Assembly: GCF_014805685.1 (NCBI RefSeq)
Contig: NC_060885.1
Span: forward strand, 15,402,132-15,466,131
DNA: 64,000 nt
Direction of reading: 5' to 3'
Source: Silurus meridionalis
Taxonomy: Eukaryota > Chordata > Actinopteri > Siluriformes > Siluridae
Part shown: piece by piece, positions 42,741-54,800 of the stretch
Position numbering within the stretch: the stretch's first letter is position 1
Layout of the letters: each line of letters starts with the position of its first letter
Position numbers and translations under genes: made by a program
Notes under the pieces: model-generated
What the model saw: the letters and a program-made list of their open reading frames with translations, nothing else
What the model was told of the DNA's origin: nothing
The model's database searches: none

Positions 42741-42927
42741 TTTATTAGATTAGATTAGATTAGATTAGATTAGATTAGATTCGATTAGATTCGATTCGAT
42801 TCAACTTTATTGTCATTACAAATGTACAAGTACAAGCCAACGAAATGCAGTTTGGGTCTAACCAGAGTGCAATATCAGCAAGTGCAGGATATACAGTGTT
42901 TACATGATTTACATACATTAAATCATT
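42741..42927 (-). mobile_element. 5'-truncated L2-type LINE 3' end in DIRS copy 2
   Basis: A tandem (TTAGA)n/(TTCGA)n tail at 42743-42801 adjoins caactttattgtcattacaa and gaaatgcagtttgg, the antisense of an L2 3' end (tgcaatgacaataaagttga). The insertion splits the DIRS recombinase frame between the GLPANN and the CNAAGWSTP regions. Confidence 0.8.
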
Positions 42928-43487
42928 ATTAGCAGGGAGACCTCTTTTGAGAGGGCCGTAGCAGATGAGCAGCTGATCAGTCTGAGCCGATTCAGTTTCT
43001 CCTGGTCTGGGGCCTGGAACAGAGGAGGATAGAATGCCTGTAATCTTATGGTTCTTGGGACGACCGAGGGCACCTTGGGGATGTAACCTGTATGGGGTAC
43101 AGGAAGGCACTAGTCATACCTGGGGTAAACTCCAGGAAGGAGGGGGCCACAGAAAGGACCTGCAGGTCCCCTAATCTCTTTAAAGAGCAGATGGCCAACA
43201 AGAACGCAGTCTTGATTGAAAGGTGCCTTGGCTAGAGGCTTGAAGGGGGGTTTAGACAGAGCCCCCAAAACAATGGTCAGGTCCCACCCAGACACTCTAG
43301 GTCAGGGGTGGCCAACCCGCGGCTCGCGAGCCGCATGCGGCTCTTTGGCTGGTTTCATGCGGCTCTTACGTTCATATCGATTTTTGTGTGTTTGATTTTT
43401 AATGTGCGTGTTCGCTTTGCTTAAGTTCAATACGGTATTTTTAAGACTTAAATGAGCTTGCCCCTACTGGGAAAATTTGCGGTATAT

Positions 43488-44022
43488 TAGACCTTGGCAT
43501 GAGGCCAATCATAAATTACAGGGATGCACCGAGAATTTTCGGAAATACCTAAATCCCCGAAACAACACGCAGAAACACAATTGTAATGACGCAATAAAAA
43601 GCGCAGCAGCACACGGTTATCTGGATAAGAGCAACATGTCTGCTGTGTGCGGATAGCGATGTGCAAAACATGCAATGCTGAAATTTCAAGAGGGGGGTGT
43701 ATCTGCAAAGAGTTTCTCCAAGTCGGGTTTAATTTATCACCTGAAATCCAAACATCCCGATTCTAAATATGAGAAGAACGCGGCGCAGAAAAGTATAGTC
43801 AATCCGAGCATGCGCACTGAACTTTTCACAGTGTGAAAAGGCAGGAAAGTTTTCCAGTGATGGTGCCAAGGCAAAAGGTATAACACAAAATTATGGATTT
43901 CATTGCCTTTTGAATTGAATTTTCATTTCGGTGCATCTCTAAAATATTATCGTTGGTGTGGCCCTCTGACACAAATCAGGTTTCTCATGTGGCCCCTTGT
44001 AAAAATTAATTGCCCACCCCTG
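43488..44022. mobile_element. hAT-like transposon C nested in hAT A
   Basis: An exact 8-bp repeat, cggtatat, flanks this segment at 43480-43487 and 44023-44030. The right end, gcccacccctg, is a typical hAT terminus. The left end (tagaccttggca) matches it only partly, so the left terminus may be eroded. The element is itself interrupted by a third element at 43519-43941. Confidence 0.6.
43519..43941. mobile_element. hAT transposon B with BED zinc-finger remnant, nested in C
   Basis: The termini cagggatgcaccga and tcggtgcatctcta are inverted repeats, and flanking 8-bp sequences ataaatta and aaatatta agree at six of eight positions. Around 43655-43790 the plus strand, read across a frameshift in a G run, gives CKTCNAEISRGG and then YHLKSKHPDS: the C-x2-C and H-x4-H pieces of a BED zinc finger typical of hAT transposase N-termini. 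Nothing of the catalytic or dimerisation domain remains. Confidence 0.8.
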
Positions 44023-44471
44023 CGGTATATTCATCTCACGCGCATGCGCGTTTGCCGAAAATACCGTATTACACTCAAGCGAAGTGAACGCGCACATAAA
44101 AAAAAACACACACAGAGTCCTTGTTTTCTACCCTGAAACACGTGAAATCAAAGCATCGATCTGTTCTGACTGACACACGTGTAAAAGAATTGCTTCGAGT
44201 GGCAACAACGGGATACGAGACAGATTTGAAGAGGATTGTTTAAGGCAAGGATGCCAAAAGTCCCACTAAGTAGCATGCATAGTAAAAGAAAAACGCTATT
44301 GTAAATTATTATATTTTTGTTTGTGGACTTGGTTAAACAGAGTTTGTGTGTGTGAGACAGTGCACACAATGTTCATTGTTGAAAATGACTGTCCTGTGGT
44401 CTTAGAACTGTGGGAGTCAATTTCTGTCATTATGTTGGTGTGTGACATTTACAATAAATCTGGCTGAGCAG

Positions 44472-44472
<1 letters not shown>

Positions 44473-44537
<65 letters not shown>
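44473..44537. repeat. (GT)n microsatellite in hAT A
   Basis: About 32 GT units within the interior of the hAT element. Confidence 0.97.
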
Positions 44538-44542
<5 letters not shown>

Positions 44543-45040
44543 GAAGGGATGGGTGATCATGTGTGCCCATGTGTATGATGTGGCTCTTTGCGGTAACACA
44601 GTGAAAAATGTGGCTCTCGGTCTCTGACTGGTTGGCCACCCCTGCTCTAGGTTGTACCGGGGGCCTCAGCCTCCTGGTGGCGTGGAGAAAACGTGTTACC
44701 ATTGGGTCTCTGCCCAGAGGTGGCCCCGGCCACGGGGACGTGATTAGTCGAAATGGGGGACGCGTAGACAGGGTGGACAGAGCCAACCCTTCAGTGAACT
44801 GTCCCTGGAGGAAATCCAGCACTGAACCAACCGGGCAGTGGACTGGATCCATCTGGTGGTGCTCACACCACGAGCAGAACAGACGCCACCTGTCTCTACC
44901 ACCTCGAATCGTTTTATACTTTCTGTTTGTGACATTACCTCACCGGTAATGGCCAATTTTTGACTGATTACACACATTATTTAATTATTTGGGTGCGTTC
45001 CCAAAGCGTTTCGACGCAGCTCGAGTTCCTGACAGGAAAC

Positions 45041-48000
45041 CTTATAGCACTTCTTTCTTCTCATTTAACTGCAAAGAATCAATCGTAAAGTATGAAAACT
45101 ACAATAAACACTTGTCAGTGTTGCTAGCATGCTGTCAGCTGTCATTCCAGGTGTAGACTAGCTGAAGCTAATTGGTCAGTGATGGGCTGTCTATGTTTAT
45201 GAATATGCGTTTTTCTCTTTGTTCGTATGTATACTCCTTGCTGAGAAGGAAAAAAATGGGTCAGGCCGCTGGAGACTGTGTGTCACCGTGACTGATCTGC
45301 AGTCAGCCTAATTAGTCCTTGTTCCTCTCCCTCTGGCAAAGCAGGAGAATGTGATGAGCCTGCAGTTTACCTCGGCTGCAGTTCCACGTGTCCTCTCTTA
45401 GCTCTTAGAACAGGAAAATTGGATACATCTCATCTGGACAGAACATTCTAGGGCCATCTACCATCTACCTTTGTTTATGTATTCATTTATTCTGGACATG
45501 AGCACTTGTACAGAGCAGGTGAGGCCATTTTGAAACTGGATAAAATGTAGGGAATGCAGAATTTTTGTCAGATGTTTCCAGATCCTGCTCCCACCGAAGA
45601 AAATTTACTGTACTGAAATTTTCCTCTCTAAAATGTGAATCCATTATTATGTATGCCTTATTTTAAATGAGTAAAGTAAATCTTAGAAAATTATTTAAGG
45701 TATATAATTGGACGTTATGGCCCATAGTTTGTCCTTATTATTTAGAGTAATGCTTTGAAAAGTATAATAGGTGCTACAAGACACACTAAAGTCACAAAAG
45801 ATATACTCTTGAGGGTACCACCTCAGACACAAAGAAAGCTTTTTCTGGGATTGTAAAATATAACAGCCTTATTCTACGAAACACTTTTGACATGCAAAGT
45901 AACCTCCTGAAAAATATATAAAGCTTTCTTGACACTTGTAATTAAAATCTGCCATGTCTAAAAGCAACAGAATATTTGCTCATATTTGGTGGAAATATTT
46001 TTCTAATTTTTTTAATCTAATTTGAATGTATAATATAAAATATATAGAATATATATAAATGTATGTTTTTGTACATATTAGCTATTTTTTATTAAAAGGT
46101 ACTTGTGTGTATACATCCAAGCACACTGTATGCTCCTGTACACTAGATGGCGGTGTTGCCTTTTACTGTTCTAAATGAGCCCATCAAATTACACAACGGT
46201 GTTTTGAAGTTCATTTTAAATTTTACAAGGTATTGTGTATTGTGTCTAGTTTGGACAGCAATGTCAAATCTTTACATTTTCATTTATTAGGGATTTATGT
46301 AAATTCCAAATTTTAACAAAGAGTAGAGAGTGTTAGATTATAGTATCCTTTGACTCTGACAGATCTCTGACAGCGCAATCGCATTTGGTTACTGAAGCCT
46401 GTGGGCAGTAGCTCACTTTACTCATGTACTGGAACAGCACTATGCAGACTCTTTCCTTCTCACAATGGGAAGCTGGGCATGCTGTGGCCTCCTCATATAC
46501 CGACTCATGGTCTCCATGGTTACACCTCTATAGCAAGAAGCTGGCCATATTAGTCAGAAACGTAATTATACCTTTATGTACATGCATCCGTAATAGCCCC
46601 AAGATGTGTTCCTATGACTCATACAGAATGTCTTCGTTCACTTATCGTTTGTTTCGATCTGGATCACGGCTGTCAGGTATATTTGTAATCTGGTCTGAAA
46701 GGAGGCTTTCTGTTGCCTGGCTGCAAAGCGGGCGAACAGTCATTTTTGCATTTGGATCAAGAATAAGCTTGAAGTCCTGAATGCATCCTTCTCTTCTGAA
46801 AAAGCTTGCCTAAGCACATCAGCTTTTAGTCGGTCATGGTAGACCTTTTTTTACATGATGGAACGTGTTGGAAAAAAGAAAACAATTTCACAACAAATAC
46901 CAATTATTTTTTTAAAAGAATGACAATTTATTAATCAATTAATTCAAGTAATGTGTCAAAGATGGTCTACCAGCTTGACCAGTTCGGCCTGTGATTGGCA
47001 CCTGGTCTCTAGTAAACAGAGAGTTTTATATATAGTTTGCATATATTTATATATCTTTACAAGCACTGTTTGGAAATATTTACAAAATAAACTTGCCACA
47101 GTTTTTAATGTTGTTGGATTTTTTTTAAAGCCTGAGCCAAGAGTTGTTTAGTAGTAGTCATGGGAAATAATCTTATCAGAGCTAGTTTCCTGGAAAATGT
47201 ACTTATATGGCATTCTGACTGATAAGGTAAAGTAAGAGCTCAACACTCAACCATTCTTCCTTCTCCATTTCTATGCTGTTCTGCTGAAACATTTCCATCT
47301 CCATGACTGCCTTTAATCTCGTTCTCCCCCACCCCCTCCCATTTTGTCTCATTTTAGAAAGTTACTAGATCACAGCCCACCACTATCTCTAAGTTATTAA
47401 ATGTATTTATATTTATTTTAATTATTGTGTTCTTATAGTTACTAGCTTGACTAAACAAAATCCTAAAATTAGAAAAAGTAATGTTCTGATGTTAACTTAG
47501 ACCTTAAGCTTTCTTAATGGAAAGTTCAAGAATAAACTGATTTATTACAGTTTACAGTGTATATATACAGTGCATATTCTGTGTTAGCCTCTCAGTTGAT
47601 CTCTTTCTCTTTCTGCTCGAAATGAGCCAGATTCCTCTGTGAACTAAGCATCTTATTGCAATCCCATAGCAATGTCCTCCTCTGTATTGTATTCAGGATT
47701 TAGGTACCTTGCTGTACCTAAATGAAGGTGACTCACAGAAACTACACACTAAAAGTAGGGCAGCTGTTTGCTGTGCAAAGTTTCTGCAGACATTTCAACC
47801 TATAACAAAATTTCTCATAAGCAAAAAAGTCTTCCATAAATACCTTGCTCTATTATTGATGATGCTGCCTTTTATTTATAGGCATGATGATACCCTGCCA
47901 AAAGTTCTTCATAATAATGCTTTGAGAATAAATAAAAACACAGAGTTCCACATGGACCTTATGGGAAAATGCTGAGCATGGCAAACACAAGTTCTGTTAG

Positions 48001-48293
48001 AGTCACTTTTATGAATTAACAACTCGGTTTATCCCACATGAAAACTCCAGTAATATTGCAGTAGCAAGCAATATTTAAAGTGCAAGTATGTTCTCCCATA
48101 GCTGCCTCTTTCACTTTCTCTCTCTCAAAGAAATTGCATTCATGCTGATAGTACTAGAATGCCTTGTTTTTCATGGGCATAGGCTGTGTTGAAATAGATG
48201 CTATGTTAAATGAATAGCAGTTTGTAGGTCAGGTTTTATCACAAACCTTTGGGCACCTCAGCACTTCTCCTGTCCCTTCTATGTACCTCACAG
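45041..48293. other. Intergenic DNA
   Basis: Contains the CTCF-like site at 46140. The open frame 46424-46780 (118 codons) has no recognisable similarity and no splice or codon evidence. Confidence 0.5.
46140..46154 (+). promoter_or_regulatory. Candidate CTCF site
   Basis: The sequence acactagatggcggt fits the core CTCF consensus CCASYAGRKGGCRSY at 14 of 15 positions (first base differs). It lies in the intergenic interval between the SOUL gene and the right-hand gene. Occupancy cannot be judged from sequence. Confidence 0.4.
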
Positions 48294-48301
48294 CATGTAT
48301 T

Positions 48302-49118
48302 CAGGCACGTGCACAGGTAGGGCTCAACCTGTGCAGAGCACATGCCCTTTTGCCCTTACACTCCGAAGTGCCCTTTTTTTGGTGGTGTTTTTTTTTTTTT
48401 AATCAATGCTATTGGTCACCCTTTACGTCTGTCTGTCTGTCTGTTTTTAGCAAATATTTAGCAAATGAAAGTTCTTAAAACGAGCTTGTGTAAATCTTAT
48501 TCGATCCTCAAGCTGTCAGTACGCTGATAACTCTGCCCCCTCTATATTCATTGAATCAACTGAAGTTCCACAGCAGCCGCACAGTAGACAACAGCTGAGC
48601 TTTTGCGAAGGGTAAATAAATATCTTGTTGTTTGAATAAGTACTACTAAACACTATGTCTATAAAGGCTAATATTTTATTTATTTGATGTCTGACTGACT
48701 CACTGACTGAGACATGTGGGACGTCGCCTGAGAGAGAGGGCTAGCATTTGCCATCTAGTCATAGCCAATACATAGCCAACACTTAAATAGCCTGTGCATA
48801 CAGTAGCATTTCATCTTTTATAAAATGCGATTTTGGCCAAATGCATTTTACCACAGGAAAAACTGAGCGCTCCGTCTATATAAACCCTGTTTATCTATAT
48901 TATCTAATTATTTAATATTATTATTATGGTTGTTATTAATCGTGAATAAATCTAAAGCTTTTGAGACTATTATTTTGTGTTATTGAATTTGTCATGAAGA
49001 TGTGACCATTTCTTCCTTTTATGCAGGCTTACTAAATAATCTTGATATAAAAAAAGGGAGGGGGGTGCCCTTTTTCAGTTTCAGCACATGCCCCTCAAAA
49101 GGTCTGTGCACGGCCCTG
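48302..49118. mobile_element. Non-autonomous hAT element D (817 bp)
   Basis: The termini caggcacgtgcacagg and ctgtgcacggccctg are inverted repeats matching at 14 of 16 positions. An exact 8-bp duplication, catgtatt, lies at 48294-48301 and 49119-49126. Internal frames show no transposase. A gtctgtctgtctgtctg microsatellite lies near 48427. Confidence 0.92.
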
Positions 49119-49735
49119 CATGTATTAGAGTGTTTTCTTTTTCCAACAGAAAGGTTTGAGGTTTTAGAGCATTTTTTTGGTAATGACAGTTTTGTGTTGT
49201 GAATATTCTAGCACTTGTTAAAAGTTTTATAATTTTTCCTTAAATGTTTTGAGTCTGGTCCCCATGCATTCATCAACAGTTCTGCAGTCTGCAGGTTTGC
49301 AAAGTCCAAAAGTCTATTATTATATCACATCAGTAGATTTTTTTTGCTGTTGAATTTTCAAATCTGATTTGTCAGAATAGATTGAATCAATTTCTACAAC
49401 ATGCCTCTGACACTATTTTTTATACATTATTGTTTCTATAGTAACAGCTCCTTTACAAGGACCCAATGTACATTCAAGTATTATTATCCAAGTATTAAAA
49501 TCTGGTGTTTATATATATACAAACACATATAGCACATATTTGATTTACCATTTTTACTAGAAATATGAATAAATAAACATAAAAACACTCTTTCATTACT
49601 CAGATATAAAAAAGAAAAAAAAAGAAAAACCTAAACAAAAAATAAAAAATAATTTTTAATCGTAAACATTTGTTTTACTGATGTGCCAAGTCTAAAATAA
49701 AGTACCAAAATCCATCATAATTCAAAAGTTGCGTT

Positions 49736-49872
49736 TGGTATCCTGATGATTTATGTAATTTAAAACACCATAATTACTTTAATACTCTTAGAATAATATT
49801 GTGTCTTTATGCTTTATGTTTAGTATGGTTTCACTAATAATAAACATACATTTGCATAAAGCATTTATATTC
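49736..49872. repeat. hAT E interior relic, copy 3
   Basis: The block shares aaaacaccataattacttta with element E and tggtttcactaataataaac with the 11.8-kb relic, and ends with acatttgcataaagcat. It directly borders the 3' end of the RTE LINE at about 49895. Confidence 0.7.
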
Positions 49873-49894
49873 GTACATGCCCATGCTGATTAGG

Positions 49895-51722
49895 GTATTA
49901 AAAACTTCTTCTTTTTTTGGCTTCTCCCATAAGGGGTCGCCACAGCGGATTATCCGTCTCCATACCCCCCTGTCCTCTACATCTGCCTCTTTTAACCCAA
50001 CTACCTGCATGTCTTCCCTCACCACATCCATAAACCTTCTCATTGGCCTTCCTCTTTTCCTCCTTCCTGGTGGCTCCATCCTCAGTATTCTCCTCCTCAT
50101 CCTACATGCGCTATCCCTCTAATAAACTAATTTCTAATTCTGTCCATCCTCGTCACTCCCAACAAAAACCTTAACATCTTCAGCTCTGCTACCTCCAGCT
50201 CCACCTCCTGTCTTTTACTCAATGCCACTGTCTCTAAACCATACAACATCACAGGTCTCACCACAGTCCTATAAACACTTCTGCAGATACTCTTCTATCA
50301 CAAATCACTCCTGCCACTCTTCTCCACCCACTCCACCCTGCCTGCACTCTTTTCTTCTCTTCTCTAACATACTCTTCATTACTTTGCACTGTTGACCTCA
50401 GGTAACGGAACTCCTCCACCTTCTCCACCTCTTCTCCCTGCAACCGCACCACTCCACTACCCTCCCTCTCATTCACACACATGTACTCTGTCTTACTCCT
50501 GTTGAACAATCTGGTTAAAAACTCCATTGCCATCTTTCCGAAGCACCTCTATGTTTCTACCAGTATGTCATCTGGTCCAACTGACTTTCCACTTTTCATC
50601 CTTTTAATCGCTGCTCTCACTTTCTCCTCACTAATACTATCCACTTCCTGCTTTACCATCTCCACACTATCCAACCTTCTCTCTCTTTAATTTTCCCCAT
50701 GCATCAGCTGCTCAAAATACCTTCTTCATCTTCTCAACACACTCTCTTTACTAGTCAACACATTTCCATCTCCATCCTTTATTGCTCTAACTAGCACATC
50801 CTTCCCAGCTCGGTCCCTCTGTCTGGCCAATCGGCATAATACTTTTCTTTCATCCTTTTATCCTTCCTTAGTGTCCAACTTCTCCTACAGCTCCTCATAT
50901 GCCTTTTCCTTCCTAATCACTTTGTCAATCCCAATTCTGTTTTGCCAACCTCTTTCTCCTTATGCTTTACTGCACGTCCTCATTCCAACACTATATCTTT
51001 TTGTTTTCCTTTATATTTCTAGATGTTTCACCAAGTACCTTTCTAGCTGTCTCCCTTATCACTTCTGCAGTAGATGCCCAATCATCCAGCACCTCTTCAC
51101 CACCACCGAGCACCTGTCTGACCTCTTCCCTGAATCTCACACTACAGTCTTCCTCCTTCAGTTTCCACCATCTTATTATTCTTTCAGTCCTCAATCTCCT
51201 CCTCTTCTTTACCTCCAAAACTATCCTACAGGCCACCATCTGATGCTGTCTAGCTACACTGTCCCCTGCCAACACCTTACAGTCTCCAATCTCCTTCAGG
51301 CTGCATCTCCTACATAGAACATAGTCCACCTGTGTGCACCTTCCTCCACTCTTATACGTCACCCTATGATGCTCCTTCTTCTTAAAATAAGTGTTTACCA
51401 CAGCCATTTCCGTCATTTTAGCAAAATCTACCACCAACTGCTCTTCCACATTCCTCTCCTTAAAGCCATACCTACCCAACACCTCCTCATCTCCTCTGTT
51501 CCCTTCACCTACATTCCCATTTAAGTCCGCCCCAATCACCAATCGTTCATTCCTAGGTACACCTTCTACCACTTCATCTAGCTCACTCCAGAATTCTTTC
51601 TTCTCCTCCATCTCACAACCCACTTGTGGAGCATAGGCACTGATGACATTTATCATCACCCTTTCAACTTCCAGCTTCACATTTCTCACCTTATCAGAAA
51701 CTCTCTTCAAAAAATGAGAATT
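49895..51722 (-). mobile_element. RTE-type LINE, deleted copy
   Basis: Reading on the minus strand from right to left: an APE-type endonuclease region (INVISAYAPQVGCEMEEK, LVIGADLNGNVGEGNRGDEE, VVNTYFKKKEHHRVTYKSGG, TQVDYVLCRR), a linker with KWWKLK-like sequence, then after deletions RT C-terminal pieces (KTEYMCVNEREGSGVVRLQG, VQAGWSGWRRVAGVICDRRV) and the tail MEPPGRRKRGRPMRRFMDVV. The 3' end includes cttctcccataaggggtcgc. A full element would be near 3 kb; internal deletions and stops show it is dead. It is the 'craniofacial development protein 2-like' LINE class often misannotated as a gene. Confidence 0.88.
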
Positions 51723-51801
51723 TGGCGGTTCCACTTCAAAAAAGTTCGACTTAATAGGGTTGTCGAGGTAACCGAGGGTGAGATAACCGGGTTCCACTGT
51801 A
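51723..51801 (-). mobile_element. DNA-transposon terminus fused to the RTE copy
   Basis: The right edge reads, on the minus strand, tacagtggaacccggttatc followed by tcaccctcggttacctcgac. This resembles the terminal inverted repeat of pogo/Tc1-type fish elements, with TA at the outer edge. The matching opposite terminus was not found, so it is a solo end next to the RTE endonuclease. Confidence 0.5.
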
Positions 51802-54800
51802 TATAATTTTAGTTTATTTGATGATTTTATGATGTTTTCATGAATTGTGTGTTTTTTATGTATTATTTTTAAAATCATGTAATTTATAAGTTTTCCTGAC
51901 ACTGAAATCAAATAGAAAGTTCCAAAGTGAAAAATGTAATCATCCAAATCTAGAAAAACAATAATCTAGGCCCTATGCATTACACAGACATTAAGTTCAT
52001 TTGTGCTACAGTGGGTCTGTGGTTAGAAGAATAATATAAAGTTGACTCCTGTCTCTCAGCAGTCTTCTTAAACAGCCCTGAACCAAATATTCCAAGAATC
52101 TTCACTTGGCTCAGCATGCCTCGGTCAAGCTGAGATTCTTCCCACATACTTGTATATATTTGTGTATGCACTCTGGCTCAAAAACAATAAATGATAAAGA
52201 CAGTCTACACACTGAGAAAATGCCAGTGTAACCTCATTATTATTCTTCACATTTTCGATGTATACACTAGTCAGATTCATGGTTTGTAAGAGACCAGCAG
52301 GTAATTCTAAATAACTTTTCATAAAGAAAGTACTACTCTGTCTTAAAAAAACTCTCTTTAGTCATTATGCCCAATAGCTACTTACAGGATTCATCATTAT
52401 CATTATGTTTTTTTTGCTAGTATTGCAAAAAAGCACAATACATCTTTGACCAATGCCACAAACAAACTGAGTTCTGCACCTCTCAGTTGATCCCCTTCTC
52501 CTTCTCCTCAATGTGACAGCAGGGTGCAGTGATTTCCTCAGAGGACAGAGCGCTGTCCAAACACATAAAAAGTCATGGTCTGCCTGCAGGGCCTCATCTC
52601 CTCCAGTCCAATGTGGTGTTTGGGTAAAGTGCAGGCAAATCTCAGAGCTGTTGTCTGGTCAGCTGTCTTTCCTTTCTGATGGCTTTCACAGTAACTAACA
52701 GTCACCTTTAAATTAAAAATGCAAAACTTTTTTATATTTTATTATTTGGTGGTGTATTTAGAAATGGATAATATATATTTTTTAGAACAGACATTGTGTA
52801 ATGGTGGAAATATGTAATATTTGAGCATTTAAACTTTAACTTAGTATTATTGAAATTGAATCCTTGTCCTACTACTTAATTACATTTCCCAGAAGAAAGA
52901 CTTTTAATAGTCTTTTAATAAAGCCTGATTAAAGGTAATTTCTTCTTTTATACAGCTAATGACTAAACACAATACAGCACTCAAATGGACTAAGTGTAGC
53001 ATCTGATAATTTTGGGATGATCATTTAAGCAACATTATTGTTTATTTAAACAGAACAATACTTATTAATAATAGTACCAATTCATTACTGAATATGATCT
53101 TATAATATACATGATAAAATTATTCAATGTCAACCTTGTTGCTTGGCCCTTCCTCGGTCAAATGGGTCTATATGCCAAAATAAAGTTCACATAAAAATGT
53201 CTCTTGTGCCTTTCTAGCAGGATCTCTATCAAACCTGGAAAAACATATCGAGGTAAGTTTAACTTATTTGTAGACATTAACTGACTAAGTTTGCCTGTTA
53301 TCTTTGCTAATGCTAGGTTAGACAAAGCATTAATTCTAGTAACTAAGATAAATGACTAGGCAGTATCTCAAATTCTGGCTAATGGTAGATATTGATAAAA
53401 TCTGCTAAATGACATTAAGTAATGTGTTCTGGCTAAAATAAAGTTATTTAAAACCAAAATGTTTCTTTACCAGCTTTTGATCAGTTAAACTTAGGGAGGT
53501 GGTTGCTTAGTGGTTAAGCCATGGGACTTTGGCCCCGAAGGTCATGAGTTCAAATCTTATACCATTATGTTTTAATGAATGTGTACATTTGAAATTAGCA
53601 ACTTTTTCTGGTTGGATTCTTCAACTAAAACTTTTATTTCAGTATAATTTTACAGCAGTTTGTCCACTCCTACCAGTGTGTAAAGGTGTTTAGCATTAAT
53701 GCAGCACTACCACAAGCAATGGCAACAATGATTAACTAAGTATTAACTACCCTTCTAATGTCTATCAGCATCCAGTGTTTATTCCAATCTAATATACTAA
53801 ATAACATTTAGATTTCTGAGTAAATATCAGGTCTTTGTGGTCTTTTAGTTTATTCTTTCTCAGTGTCAATATATTGCTATTTCCATGCTGGTAAGTCTCG
53901 TGTCATTACTGCATATAGTAGGTCAATGCCCAAGCAAATCAACAAAAGCAGGCCATCTCTGGGAGGTGGCATGATTTACAGCATATCTTTTTCCATGCCT
54001 TTCATTACATCTGTTCATCCTTTTTGTCCTTCCTCCAGGTAAGATTCCTAAATGAGTTCTATCACAGGACCCCTCCTGCTTCTCCAAATCGGGAGCACTT
54101 TGCTTTCTAATAGTGCTTGTCTGCCCTTGGCTTGACTTTGGTCATGGCTAATGTATCCTTGCCTAATATAGAGAAACCGAAGACAATGAGGGACTCTTAG
54201 AATAGACACGCCTTTTGTGTTCTCAGTGGTAAAATCAAACAGTGTTGGTGTGTTGATGCAGCAGCACCAATATTAGTTTTCACCAAATCAATATTATATA
54301 TCTCCACATTTGCCTCCTTTACTCGATCTGAAATGTGCAACGATCAAAGACAAAAAAAGCAGTCCATTACTTTTCATTTGGTTCTTTTGAAGATTAACAT
54401 TTTATATTTAGAAGGAATTGTTACAAGAAAAGAAATAGACAAAGAATGCAAAAGTATCCACTGAAAATGTTATATATAAAAATAAAAGATGGAATCGTTT
54501 CATGTCTCTTCTTGCTTTTTTGCAGTAGTGAAATTTGATGTATTATTTGTTTTGAAATCTCGCTTCTTTTTACTGAGATTGTCTGACAGATAGGAAAGCG
54601 CTACAGTTCTGTTGTTCTTTTATCTGTCATTTTATTGATGGGTCTCTCTTTCTGTGATTAGCATCAATATTGACTCTAGGACTGTTGTGTGTTTTAGGCT
54701 TGGACAGAGATATGGGTCCTCCGACAGGGAGACCATAATCATGATTGTTCAAATGGAACTGGGAAGCTAGATGAGAATTTTAGATGAGAACTGTGCTGTG

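Larger units (their letters stand above)
43303..44644. mobile_element. hAT transposon A inside DIRS copy 2 (1,342 bp)
   Basis: The ends are perfect inverted repeats, caggggtggccaacc and ggttggccacccctg. An exact 8-bp duplication, ctctaggt, lies at 43295-43302 and 44645-44652, the hallmark of hAT insertion. It carries a GT microsatellite and a second insertion at 43488-44022. The host DIRS reading frame resumes across the element once one duplication is removed, so the insertion is younger than the DIRS copy. I see no intact transposase. Confidence 0.93.
42108..45040 (-). mobile_element. DIRS-type retrotransposon, degenerate copy 2
   Basis: Minus-strand frames, broken by stops and insertions, encode parts of a DIRS tyrosine recombinase: LHATRRLRPPVQP, then GWDLTIVLGALSKPPFKPL, YGPLKRGLPANN and CNAAGWSTPLIFVRFYNLD with the likely catalytic tyrosine. 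The outer parts carry CpG-rich terminal sequence (gctttgggaac near 42140 and 42430; inverted at 44998-45018). It is interrupted by an L2 fragment and hAT A. I saw no reverse transcriptase or RNase H, so the copy is internally deleted and inactive. Orientation and family rest on recombinase similarity I recognise. Confidence 0.85.

Noticed and set aside
46424..46780. 118-codon open frame on the plus strand
   Set aside because: No similarity recognised and no evidence of flanking exons; kept only as a remark in the intergenic entry.
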